From assembly GCA_963556495.2 (NCBI GenBank), contig OY747702.1:8356280-8420279 (forward strand): DNA of 64,000 nucleotides, given 5' to 3'. Of this stretch, positions 8,979 to 19,914 are shown one piece after another. The DNA comes from Valencia hispanica. Lineage: Eukaryota; Chordata; Actinopteri; Cyprinodontiformes; Valenciidae. A model generated the notes under the pieces. The model did not search any database. It was not told the origin of the DNA and worked only from the letters and a program-made list of their open reading frames with translations. The first letter of the stretch is position 1. Each line of letters opens with the position of its first letter. A program made the position numbers and the translations under genes.

Positions 8979-10894
8979 CCACTCCTCTGTACTTCCCCAT
9001 CAGGCTCCATGTGAGGTATTAACAGATATTGACCTTGCACATTATCACCAACAGCTTTTTCAATACACTTTGTGAGCAAAGAACGTATACAAGGAATACA
9101 ACAACATCCACATAACACCATAGTTGACACAAATACTGCTAAAGAAACCATTATAGACATTGCCAGAGTCTTCCATTTACCAAACATATTATTTAACAAA
9201 TTGTCCCACATTGAGGTATCTACACCTGATTGTTCTTTCAGCCTATTTGAAAGTATTCTGAGTCCTTCTACTGCCCTAGTTAATTTACCGTCTGCATTAG
9301 TATTATTAGGGATAAAAACACAACATTGAGTACCAAAAAGAGAACAGACGCCACCGGTCTGAGCTAGAATCATGTCGACTGCTATTCTATTTTGAAAAGC
9401 CATTAAGGAGGTGGCTTTAAGTTGCTCATGAACAGCCTCAAACCCATCTCTAGTATTATTAGCTAATTTCTGTACATTATAATGTATATAGTTTATTCTA
9501 TCCACGTTCTTGTTCAGGGTACACCACCAACAAATACTTGATTCCCATCCTGCTGAGATTTGATTAACCAATTTATATTCGTCTGGAACACCTCTAGGAA
9601 CTCCAATGGCATCAATATAAGTTGAATCATCTTCGTGGCTTAAGTCCCTCTTTCTAACATGATTATTCAAAGTGAGAAGAGTCTGGTCTCCTGTGGGATC
9701 ATAAGTAAATATTGCTACTGGCATAATTAATGTAACAGGTGCACACAATCCTGTCCAATTACTAGGTAATATGGAGCGGAGAGTTTTTCCTCCACACCAC
9801 CACCAGATGTCAGCACGAGCCTGAAAAGATTTACGGAAAGTTTGAATTGAATTACAATATGTAATGTTGACTGAACCCACTAGTTTATTTCCAGGCTTAC
9901 CATTTTTGAAACAAGTGAAATTATTTGGAGCTACTTTACTATCAAAGAAGGGTGGGGTAGCTCTGTTATCAGCTATAGGGAATAAATTTTCCCAGTTACT
10001 ACAATCTTTGACTGCTTTTTCACCAGATAGCAGGGAAACCAGACAAGTTGTGTTGAGCTCAAAAGGTGCAGGGACCACCTTGAGAACAGGTCGGGCTCCC
10101 ATACACACAACACAGTCCTGTCTCGCTTCCTTTCCGGCCTGTTCTACCATAAGCAACCAATTATTAGTGGAGCCCCCCACTCCTGTCATCATTTCAAAGT
10201 AATCGTCCACCGATGGTTCTTCTTTAATTATACTACCTCTTGCTGCTGAGGCCTGATTTTGACTTACTGAGGTGGAAACATTAAGAGACTCTTGACATAT
10301 TGTAATAGGAAATTGAACATCTTTTCCCCCTTTATAAACCCAAATTATAAAGAGAGTACAACTTTCCCCCTTCTGGAGATATTTTAAGGGGAGGAGATCA
10401 CTCTTAGTTAAATTAACCGTAAGAAGTAATTTATCTGCAGTCTTATCCAATTTAACCAAGGGACGCATGTGTTTTGCAAAAGAGGTAGTGGTATACCTTC
10501 TCCAGTCATATCCTAAAGGATCAGCAATTAAAGTGGACCAACTAGTATCTTTTTGATCATTCGTTATCTACCACAAGGGGTAGGTTTTATATTTACTTGC
10601 TTGTTGTCCGTTATAAACCAATGTATTTAAAGGAATAGTAATCACTGCAGATCGTCCCTTTGGTATACAAAATTGAGAAAATCCATGATGTGCCTTGGAA
10701 GTGCCTCACCGTGAAGAGGGAGATGGTTTAGCCATTAAGTTTCTTCTCTGTCTAATTGAGTGAACTCCAACCTGCGTTTGATTTGAAGAACTATTATAGG
10801 GCCATTCATCACAACAGTAAAAGATAATATTGACCAATAACACCATGCAAAAACCTGTGGCGTACAGCACCTTCTTATTTCCCCAAAGATGCAT
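8966..10894 (-). pseudogene. env: ERV1 env (CX6CC type), two nonsense codons
   Basis: One reading frame from the ATG at 10894 to the stop at 8966-8968, broken by TGA at 10706-10708 and TAG at 10568-10570. The N-terminal leader has a hydrophobic segment (TGFCMVLLVNIIFYCC) typical of a signal anchor. A basic RKR cleavage-like site lies near nt 9645-9656. Downstream is QNRIAVD followed by the disulfide motif C-X6-CC (about nt 9320-9347), then a membrane anchor rich in V, L and C, and a tail ending in a GQYLLIP motif shared with ERV2. This is a gamma-type surface/transmembrane glycoprotein. It resembles fish envelopes of the percomORF type as I remember them, but I could not compare directly. Confidence 0.9.
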
Positions 10895-11797
10895 ATTTCT
10901 GTCTGTGGTGTGATCCTATGTTTATTTTATCCAAAAAAGAAGGATGGCTGTTTGTTTGTTTTTTTATCCTAATTCTCAATATTCTTTTAGTAAAAGCAAA
11001 CTCTAGCAATTGTCACCAACCCCAAAAACATCCTACAAAAACCACATCATAATGAAAAAAAAGAATAAGTAAAACAAAAATTAGTAGTCAGTCAACCTGA
11101 TTATACTTTAAACACTCCTTAAAATGTTTTATCTTATTACTAAAAAGTTTTATAAAACCGTAAATACTGAATATAAAGAAAAAAATCCTACAAATCGACT
11201 ACTTAAAAATTATTTGACACCCTCTTAGGCAGTGTCTAGCAATCTGCACCTGTAAATAAAAATCGGTTAGACAACCTGTAAAATACAAGAAAAATGATTA
11301 GTAAGTGTTCAGTCTTTATTATTTTGTTCTCTAGTCTTCGCTCTTGTTTATTTCTCTGGCAGCAGGTGGCTACCAGAGTGATGAAATGATTCAGTACAGT
11401 GGAGTCTTTATTTTTTCCCAAAGTTACTGTCTTTTCTGCAGATCGCCCTCACTGAAATGACAGTTACTTCATTAACTGAACATTTCCCCCAGTAAACACA
11501 AATGCACAGACAGGCCCCGCCTCCAATAGCTTCCCCCACCGATTGTGAGGTGGTCAAAACCTGCTGTGAAATGTGTTTGATTTCTTGCGATCTTTTCTCT
11601 TCGGTACAATCCCTCTTCGAGAAAAGCAAGTCCAAATTGCTTATCTCGCCCAATTTTGTTGCACATATAGATTACACTGGATGATTACAGCAACTTCAAC
11701 CAATCTTCTGGGTGGGTCAGGCCCCGCCTCCTGGCTTCGGCAGTCGACACCGCCTAGTCAGAACCGACACCACCCGCTGAAAAGAGATTCTCCCAGG
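10895..11797 (-). other. ERV1 pol-env gap (0.9 kb)
   Basis: 903 bp between the pol stop and the env ATG, AT-rich on the env side. Open frames of 60-80 codons exist (11408-11653 and 11236-11421) but none resembles ERV2 or a known accessory protein. It probably holds the env splice acceptor. ERV2 has a similar gap of about 0.68 kb. Confidence 0.55.
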
Positions 11798-14776
11798 TCA
11801 GCAGAGAGCTGCTGCAGCGTGAGGGACAGGAGGGGGGTCGGGGGCCGGAGCACACTGAGACCAATGAAACCACGTAGAGCCCTTTCCCCGCAGCTGGACA
11901 GCATGGGTTGTACGAGCAGCAACCTGGAACGGGCCAGACCACCTTGGCTCCTGCCACTTTCTTTTATACACCCTTAGCCAAACACGCCCAGCCTCGGAAG
12001 GAGACACCGCAGGTCCCTGCACGTCACGGGGAGCCGGAAGGAAGGAGGAGACAAGGCCCTTCAGCTGCTGATGGTCACTGCGAGGGTCCGGGTCAGGGTG
12101 CGGTGAAACCTGTGGTTCTCTGCCCGCCCACGGACCAGGAAAAATTCGGCCGGTTAACATCTCATAAGGAGTGAGACCTTTTGTTCTACAGACAGATGAT
12201 CTCATGGTCATCAAAGCAATGGGGAGTGCATTTAACCAATTAAGTCCCGTCTGAGCTGAAATCTTCGCCAGCTTTAACTTTAAAGTTGAATTAGACCGCT
12301 CTATGACGCCCTGAGATTGCGGATGGTAAACAGTGCCGAACTTGTGGGTTATTCCCATCTGTTCCTCAACCTGTCGGAGATGTGTATTTTTAAAATGTGT
12401 GCCATTGTCAGACCTGATCCTAGTCGGAAAGCCATGGCACGGAATCCAGTGGTTAATCAAAGATTTCACCACTGTCTGAGCATCCTCCCGTCTTGCAGGA
12501 AAAGCTGAAACCCACGAGGTTAGTGGATCAATCATCACTAACAGGTAACGGAAACCTCTAACAGGGGTCATCATATCTGTATAGTCGATAACGACCTCCT
12601 CGCCAGGCCTGCACAAGTCCTGGAAGGCGCCCATTTCTGGCTTGATAGTAGGCTTAGGATTAAATTGACCACACACCACACATTCACTCAAAAAACGCTT
12701 AATTAAATGTGGCAGGAAGGGATGCCACCAAAAACAAAGGTTACGTTTCATCTGAGTGTATGACACATGTGCCGCACCATGAGCCTCCTGAAAAAGAGTG
12801 GGTTTTAACGCGGCAGGTAAAACTAAACGGCCATCAGGCCCACGCCAAAAACCATCAGAAAAAATCGCACCTCTATCCTTCCACACAGCTATCTCCTGCG
12901 ACGCAGCAGCCTGCTGTGCCAACTTCACTTCCTCAGCAAAACTGTCTGACATTTCCTGTGCTGACGTGACAATCAGCTGCGTGTGGACATGTGACAGGTA
13001 GCCTGCTGCTCCCTTTGCCGCCAAGTCTGCAGCCCTATTTCCCCACGCGTCAACAGTGTCAGCCTTGCTGTGACCCTTACACTTAAGAACAGCGAGGTTA
13101 GCTGGTAACTGTACAACATCCAAAAGCTCCATAATATCTGCATGATGGTGTACAGGTTTACCAGTAGCAGTAACAAAACCTGCTCTTTTCCACTGTGGTA
13201 ATTCATAATGTATAACAGAAAACCCGTAGTTCGAATCAGTGTAAATCGTAACGTCTTTATCTCTTCCCCATTTGCATGCTTCAATAAGAGCCCTTATCTC
13301 AGCACGCTGTGCGCTCTGCTTGCCGTCCAGCTTCCCTGACACGACAGTATGTAGTGAATCTCCATTCTGCTCAACAACTGCAAAACCTGATTTTAACTGG
13401 CCCTGTCCATCTCTAAAACAACACCCATCTGTATAGAGCACAAAACCTGTAGGTAAAGGATCAGACCGTAAGTCAGGACGTATTTTTTGAGCAACAGAAT
13501 TCAGCCTGACACAGTCATGCTGTTCCCCAGAGGCGGTGATTTGGTCAGCCATGTTTATTCCTTCATGCGTAAAAATAATGTTTGGTGCCTCCAAAACTCT
13601 GCTAATCCGCTGCTGACGCAAAGTAGAAAGAGTAAACGCCTCAGAATTAACCAATGCCATGACACCATGAGATGTCAAAATATTAAGTGGATAACCCCTA
13701 ACAATGTGTGAAGTTTTCTCCACTAGGTGTGCAATTCCTGCTGCATGTCTCGTGCAAGGTGGCTGTCTCATTTCAATAGCTTGCAGCTTTATGCTAAGAT
13801 ACATAAGAATGTATCTCTGACCACCTTTTTTCTGAAACAAAATCCCATTAACCACCCCATCTGTTTCTAATGTGTTAAGAAAAAATGGACATGTATAGTC
13901 AGGAGTGGCTAAATCAGCTGCTTGTGCTAGAGCCTGTTTCAACTTAATAAATGCCTCCTCAGCCGGTATGTCCCATTCTAATTTAGCATGCAGATTTTTC
14001 ATACCATGAGCATTTACAAGAGCCCTGAGTGGTGTGGTAAGGTTTGTGTAATTAGGCACATAATGTCTGGAAAAATTTGTCAGTCCCAGAAATGACAGCA
14101 TTGATTTAACAGTGAGAGCTTTAGAATGGGCCAAAATAGCATTCTTGTGGGTGTCCGTCAGCCCAGCGCCTTGAGCGGTCACCCTTCGCCCCAGGAACTG
14201 GACTTCCTGCCTGACCAACTGAAGCTTATCGCGGGAGACTTTAAATCCCTCTTTTCCCAAATGTTGCAACACAACTAGAGTCGCTGCTATGCACTTTTCA
14301 ACGGTGGGGGATGCTAAAAGTAAATCGTCCACATATTGGGTCAGTACACAGTCTGGAGGGAGCTGTACAGTGCTTAATGACTGCTTTAACACCTGATTAA
14401 AAATACCTGGAGATAAAGCAAAACCCTGCGGAAGCCTACTATAACGTAGCTTCCTGCCCCTGAATGTAAATGAAAAAATATCCCTGACAGAAGGATGGAG
14501 CGGTAAACAGAAAAATGCATTAGCCAAATCTATGCAGGTAAACCATTTTAAATCAGGAGTCAGTGATGCCAGAGCTGTATACGGATTCGGTGTAGAAATG
14601 GGAGGGGTTCTAAGGGCCTCATTGATAGCACACAAATCATGTGCCATTCTGTATTTACCAGTACCTTGTTTTTCCACAGGAAGAATAGGGGTGTTATATG
14701 AAGAGTTTGATGGTTCTAAAACTCCAGCTTCAAGTAAGCCTGCAATAGTGTCTGCAATACCTTCCTCAGCCTGAGG
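11798..14776 (-). pseudogene. pol: ERV1 pol: reverse transcriptase, RNase H, integrase
   Basis: Open for 992 codons after the premature TAA at 14777-14779. In order: reverse transcriptase (RMAHDL, LPQGFALSP, catalytic QYVDD), connection, RNase H (LYTDGCCF, AEIRALIE, YTDSNYG, and D in AADLAAKG), and integrase. The integrase zinc motif is H-X3-H (HGAAH) with C-X2-C (CVVC). Its core is D (IDYTD), D (SDNGTHF) and E (GVIERSN), with 35 residues between the last two. The C-terminal domain has VWLRVYKRKW. All catalytic residues I can identify are present, so the TAA is the main visible defect. Confidence 0.94.
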
Positions 14777-15880
14777 TTAATGTGGGTACTGAGAACGCCA
14801 GATTGGATCAGAATGTTTCATCTCAAATGTGATGGGTGTGGTTTGCACTAGACCAACATCAGTGGGACCATCTGACCACAAAGAGTCAGGCACGACCTTT
14901 AAGGCCTCCACTGCATCAGGATGATCTGTTTTTTCTCTGCCATGATTTCTAGAAAGCTGCAAATGTTCCAGAATGGTAGTATCAGAGAGCTGCGTGTCTA
15001 TTTTGTACATCTGAGTAGAAGGAGAAAAAGAGACTGAATGTATCTGGGTAGGAACCCAATCCTTTAATTCAACTCCCCTTTTAACCATCCCCCCCAAATC
15101 TTTAGCTTGATGTTTCGGATGCAACAAAAGCGATATGTGTGGAAGCGCTTCAGCTTCCATCATATACCACATATGCTGTTTTGAAGTGAGATGAGCAAAC
15201 AGTGCAACACCTTCCTTCCCCACAAAGCATGGACCCGAAGCCACAGACCAACTTTGGCCTTCAAGTTCTGTTTCAAATTGTTCCTGATATAAAGTAGGAT
15301 CGCCCCTCTCATAGAGGAAGGTAACATGGAAAGGGTCAGGCGGTGGAACAAAAAGCTGGAGTTCAAGCAGCCAAGGCTTCCAGCATCTCAGAAATTCAGC
15401 CGCAGAAGATTCATGTGCAGACATCGTAGTCAATCTGGCCCAGAAAATATCAGCCACTTGTGAAGTGTCATCCTTCAGCAAAAATTGACCACTCATGGTG
15501 TCACAGCAATGCGTACGTCCATTCGGAAAAGTCACCATAAGTCCATCAGGGGTACATAGAATAGTAGCACCAAGTTTGATAAGCAGATCTCTGCCTAACA
15601 AATTGACAGGCGTGGTTTGAGCAATGACAAAAGGATGTGATAGTCTTTGATCACCCACTGAAACAGGCAATGGTTGAGTTATAGGGAGAGTCATTGGAGC
15701 CCCAGAGATTCCGATCACAGACACTGTGTTCCCAGAAAAATTGACGTCTGGTAAAACTCTGTCCAATGTGCTGAAAGTAGCACCAGTGTCCACAAGGAAA
15801 GGCAATGAATGTCCATGTACGTCTATTGTGAGCATAGGATCTCCCTGTGTCCTGCTCACTAAGGTACTCTGTGGGCATTG
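14777..15880 (-). pseudogene. pol: ERV1 protease and N-terminal reverse transcriptase, ends at nonsense TAA
   Basis: This frame follows the gag UGA (15881-15883) without a frame change. The aspartic protease active site is LVDTGAT, about 30 residues in, and the flap-side motif NLLGRDLL is about 55 residues further. The frame continues into the start of reverse transcriptase and ends at TAA 14777-14779 after SQYPH. At the matching place ERV2 has SQYPH followed by Lys and no stop, so the TAA is a point nonsense change within pol. Confidence 0.92.
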
Positions 15881-15883
15881 TCA
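15866..15883 (-). promoter_or_regulatory. ERV1 gag UGA with possible readthrough into pro
   Basis: gag ends TAT TGA CAA TGC CCA CAG on the minus strand (UGA at 15881-15883), and pro follows in the same frame. ERV2 has the same bases at 62322-62342 around UGA 62337-62339. Gamma- and epsilonretroviruses reach pol by stop-codon readthrough in one frame; this arrangement fits, with UGA as the leaky stop. Confidence 0.65.
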
Positions 15884-17503
15884 ATACTGAGGCCCACTCT
15901 GTCCCCCTGGATAGGAGGGAGGAGCCATATGCTGATTCGGAGCCATATGTAGAGGTGGCTGACCGGGAGGTATAGCGCCCCCTTGTGGGTGTGGGCACTC
16001 CCTCACCCAGTGTTCATTGGAGCCACACCTGTGACAACCGTTAGCACCCGGCTGCCCTCTCCCCATGCCTCTAAAATCCCCAAACCTGGCCCTGCCACGT
16101 GACCTGCCACGAGGCTGCCATGTCCTATAAGGAGCAGTAAATGACGGATTCGGCGCAGCTCCAGCATACATCACAGGAAAAGAAGGCAGCACTGTCCCTG
16201 ATCCAACAGTAGGTGCTGCTTCAGCCACCATCTGTTTCACTTTCTTAGACTGATACAAGTCAGTCAATTTATTCTGAGCCTCTTTTAACTGTAGTTTTAA
16301 CAAAGCAGTCTCCATTTTCTTATTCTCCTCAGCGTCCTTTAACGCAGAATCTTGCACGTCTTGTAAATAATATGTTACGTGTCTTTCCCATGTAGGCTGA
16401 TCATAAATGTGTGAATCAGGATTCCGTTTCATTAATGTAGCAACAGACTCTGGCATGCCTGCTAAAACTGCTTCTCTAAACCAAATCCGATTATTTCCCG
16501 GATCTCGAGGGTGTTCTCCAGTAACTGCAACCCATTTATCTTTACATTTTGCTATATGTTCTGCAGGAGTAACATCAGTTGACCAAGGAAATTTCAAAAT
16601 TTTAGACGCAGACGGAGTAGGATATTTTCTTCTGACCCACTCGGCGAGCTCTATGCATGATGTGTGAATGGGACTTCATCAAGTACACCTGCTAGCTGAC
16701 ACTGGAGCATCATCTCATAATCTGTCAATGTCAACATTCTACCCATAATAGCTTTCCAATCCCCCACCGCTAGGGTTTGCCCTGAAGTCAACTGATTTAA
16801 TTAATTTATCCAACAGTTTCCTCCACCAGTCAAAGCAGGGAGTTGCAGAATGATGGCAGATATGTCAGCCATCTTCCATGGTTTGTAAATCACTGAACCA
16901 TCTGATGCACCCACTAAAGGAAGCATTAAATCAGGGCCTCCACTTGCCCCCAGTGACACCTGAGATCTGGTATTCTTAAATGGTCCTTCACTCCCCTTGT
17001 CTCCCAACGTCTGCATATTTTTGACCTGTAGAACGCTAACATTCATCACGTTGACTGGGGCTGGGACCTCTTGAAAGGTTTGCAGCTTGACCCCTTACCA
17101 CAGATGCTAATCTTTCCTGATTCTGCAGCATTCCATCCATCTGTAGATGAACCCCAGTAAACCTGTGTTCGTGCTGCTCCATCTCATCCATCAATTTAGC
17201 ATTATACGCCAAAAACAATTTATCGGTGCATTCTAATATGTTGCTAACTAAATTTAGTAGGTGTCGCTTTTCCTCCCCAGAACACATTCTGTGAGAGACT
17301 TCTCTTATACTCCCCTCGGGCACCATGACGAGCCCACCTGGCCGTCATAAGGCCCTGGAACTGGTTTTTATTTTTTTTTATTTTTTACCGGGCTTATCAA
17401 CTAAAACAGAATATAATTTAGAAATGGATATTAACAATTGGGCATCTAAAGTACGCCAGTTTCGTCCCTGTGGAGCAGGAAGTAATTTATATTCGGCTGC
17501 CAT
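15881..17503 (-). pseudogene. gag: ERV1 gag, frameshifted
   Basis: The likely start is the ATG at 17503-17501, opening a frame (MAAEYKLLPAP) that stops in an A-rich tract near 17375. A second segment (17326-17036) has a helical, charged stretch. A third (17049-16801) has YKPWKMADI, matching YKPLKLADV of ERV2, and ends in TAA. Further breaks follow near 16650-16680 before the capsid part (CKDKWVAVTGE, WFREAVLAG) and the nucleocapsid with one C-X2-C-X4-H-X4-C knuckle (CHRCGSNEHWVREC). At least three frame breaks make it non-functional. Gag would form the virion core. Confidence 0.85.
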
Positions 17504-19325
17504 TGAATATTCGTAACAAAAATCCAAAATGGATTAAAATTTTTAAAAAAATAGGTTATTTGTATTAACTCTATAAATTATTTATTTTAATTGATAAACT
17601 ATCAATTCGTAGGCCCAAATTTATCCCAATATTAATGCAATTAACAGTAAAGGCAGGCACAGTTTTTATTTATTTAATTTATTTCTTTTTATAGTGAAGG
17701 AGTTTATATATTATTTATCCATGCAACATTAACCTTAATAATGTTTTAGGCAAAGCCGAAACGAAGGAAAGCTAAAAAGGTTTATAACGCACTGTTTATC
17801 TTATCATTAATTTATTTATATACGGAGATTATTGCCGTTTCATCTAAAAATCAAAGAATTCCTAATAGAGTCCGGCCTGCGCCAAAACTCGGGACGCACA
17901 CTTTGGTGAAACACACGAAAAAATAGAATTCTCCCAATATAAGGCAATTTGTATTAATCATTAAAACATATACCGAAAGAAATACGTTTAAAACTCGCTT
18001 TGCAACACAAAATCGTCAACAGTTTGCTACAAAAAAAAAACTCAGCCGGACTGACAGATCAAAGTCCGGCCCAATAAAACTTCCGTGTCACACCGCGGAA
18101 TGAATACGCCGGTGCACAGATGGCTAATTCTGCACTACGATGCTAAACCTAACAAAACGTACTCATAAGTTAACCAACCAAGAACAAAATGCCTCCAACA
18201 AAACCACACTTCGCCATCAATACTCGAATGACTGTTTAACCGAGCCAAATAAATACAGTTCGGAAGCTAAGCTACCAAAGATTAGCTGTCATCATGAGTT
18301 ACCTAGCTCAACCGGAAGCCAAACGTGACCGCTCCGTTATCATAAAAAGTTATTTTATATATATTCTATAGAGTTTACTACCAGTTATCCATAATAACAG
18401 TCCTATATATATATGTTAGACAATGCTTTAGACGTGTTTACGTAGTTGCACAAGGTTGAACGCCTTTATTTCCAGGCGAAACTCATCCAAACTGTGCGTT
18501 AGCCGTAAGCTAACTTATTGTGGTACTTTAGCTGACTGAAAATGATATTCCCTTATTCCTCTACAATGTCAAGCTTCTACGCTTATTGTCTGTACAAGAA
18601 GCGCGGGCATTGTCTAGGCGTTTAAGATTCGCAGAGGAATTATGGTTTTAGATTCAGTCGGTTAGTTCCCCTAAATGAGAAGTTTATATGAGGCCGGAGT
18701 TCAAGAAGCTATATGGTAGCTTCTTTCCGTCACCGCGACTTCCCCAATCACACACACAAACATCCGAGAGAAAGAAAGAACAACAATTTTTACAATCTCA
18801 TCAAACACTAACCTCTACCGGAGCCACCTAAAGCCGGACCTTTAAACACAATCCAATTCACGTGGCTCAATCGTGCGTTTGGAAGATACGCCGGCCTCTC
18901 CAAGGTAATCCGTCTCGACACAGAGAGCACCCAGGCTCTAAAACTAGTGTCTACCTGTCCGTTTGTCAGCCCCAGAGAATTTCCGACAGCGTCCCATCGG
19001 AAGTGAGCGGCCAACACTCAAGCCCCTTGGTCCGTACTTTGGTCGGCCCTTAACCGAAAGAACAACACGTCAACATTAAATGGAGAACGTTTAAATCGAT
19101 CAATACCTATTAATTTGGTGTTAGCGCTTTTTCAGATTGATACAAAACCACCCGGGTGTTGATTAGCAAGGATCAATCCAGTCGCTCTCCGATTCTCTGT
19201 TGAACTCAAAGAAAAAACACAAAATCACTACAATTGCCACAAACACCTGTATCAATCAGTTATGCCACACTAATTACTCACACTCAATCTCTCCCAGCCC
19301 TGAGAAAACTCAAAACCAAATCAAA
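17504..19325 (-). other. ERV1 5' leader (about 1.8 kb)
   Basis: AT-rich untranslated region between the primer site and the gag start, with no long frame on the minus strand. Near the primer site its sequence resembles the ERV3 leader (for example tcaacattaaatggagaac here, tcaacatttactggagaac there). It probably holds the packaging signal and the splice donor, but I cannot place either. Confidence 0.6.
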
Positions 19326-19343
19326 TGCCCGCATCCTCCACCA
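19326..19343 (-). promoter_or_regulatory. ERV1 primer-binding site, tRNA-Ala
   Basis: On the plus strand this reads tgcccgcatcctccacca, equal to the 3' 18 nt of an Ala tRNA isodecoder plus CCA. It begins 3 nt inside the 5' LTR edge. It matches 16 of 18 positions of the Ala copies in the local array. Confidence 0.85.
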
Positions 19344-19346
19344 TAT

Positions 19347-19914
19347 TGTCGGCTTTTTCTCACAATGTGCTCTGCAACTCACTTCCTGCTCAGAGAGGCG
19401 GGGGCGCCGAACTCCAAAACCCCAGCGGAATCTGTTTCAAAATAAGACCCAGAGCTGAGAGACAAAGAGTAACAAAAAAACACACACAATCATATATCTG
19501 GTTTGAAAAAGACGCACCTGCAGATGGGAGCCAGACAAGATCTGACTGACTCCCTGTTCTACAAGGCTGTACCATTTTTATTTGAAAAAGAACAAAGAAC
19601 ATATCACATGACTCCTCTCTCCTCCTTCTACATCTTGACAGGCCATTTATTTTCTCCAGGTCTCTTGACCTTACCATGAACTGGGTTATAACATGACTTA
19701 GAGTTATAGCTGATCCTCCCTGCTTTCAATTCATATCTTTACTCAAGAGTTTGTTTACTTAAAACCTTCAACCCTATAAAATACTGGTAACAGAGTCATG
19801 TTTTACTACCCTGAATAATATAAACAGGCCTATTACTTCTAAAGCTTAAAAAAGATATAATTAAAACATATGTACTGCATAATAAAAATAGCCTCAAAAA
19901 AGTAGAATACAACA
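19347..19914 (-). repeat. ERV1 5' LTR (568 bp)
   Basis: Same length as the 3' LTR and one visible base difference. It is bordered outside by the gccg duplication (19915-19918) and inside by a 3-nt spacer and the primer site. Confidence 0.95.

Larger units (their letters stand above)
8376..19914 (-). mobile_element. ERV1: young, nearly complete gamma-like endogenous retrovirus
   Basis: 11,539 bp on the minus strand, inserted in LINE ORF1. From 5' to 3' it has an LTR (19914-19347), tRNA-Ala primer site, ~1.8 kb leader, gag, pro-pol in the gag frame after one UGA, a 0.9 kb gap, env, a hairpin with PPT, and the 3' LTR (8943-8376). The LTRs begin TG and end CA and differ at one visible site. Pol (HHCC and DDE integrase, YVDD reverse transcriptase) and a CX6CC envelope place it among gamma-like fish ERVs. 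gag, pol and env all carry breaks, listed under each gene. Confidence 0.95.

Noticed and set aside
11573..11977. 134-codon plus-strand frame near the end of ERV1 pol
   Set aside because: Antisense to the integrase C terminus; explained by its codon composition. No retroviral antisense gene type fits.
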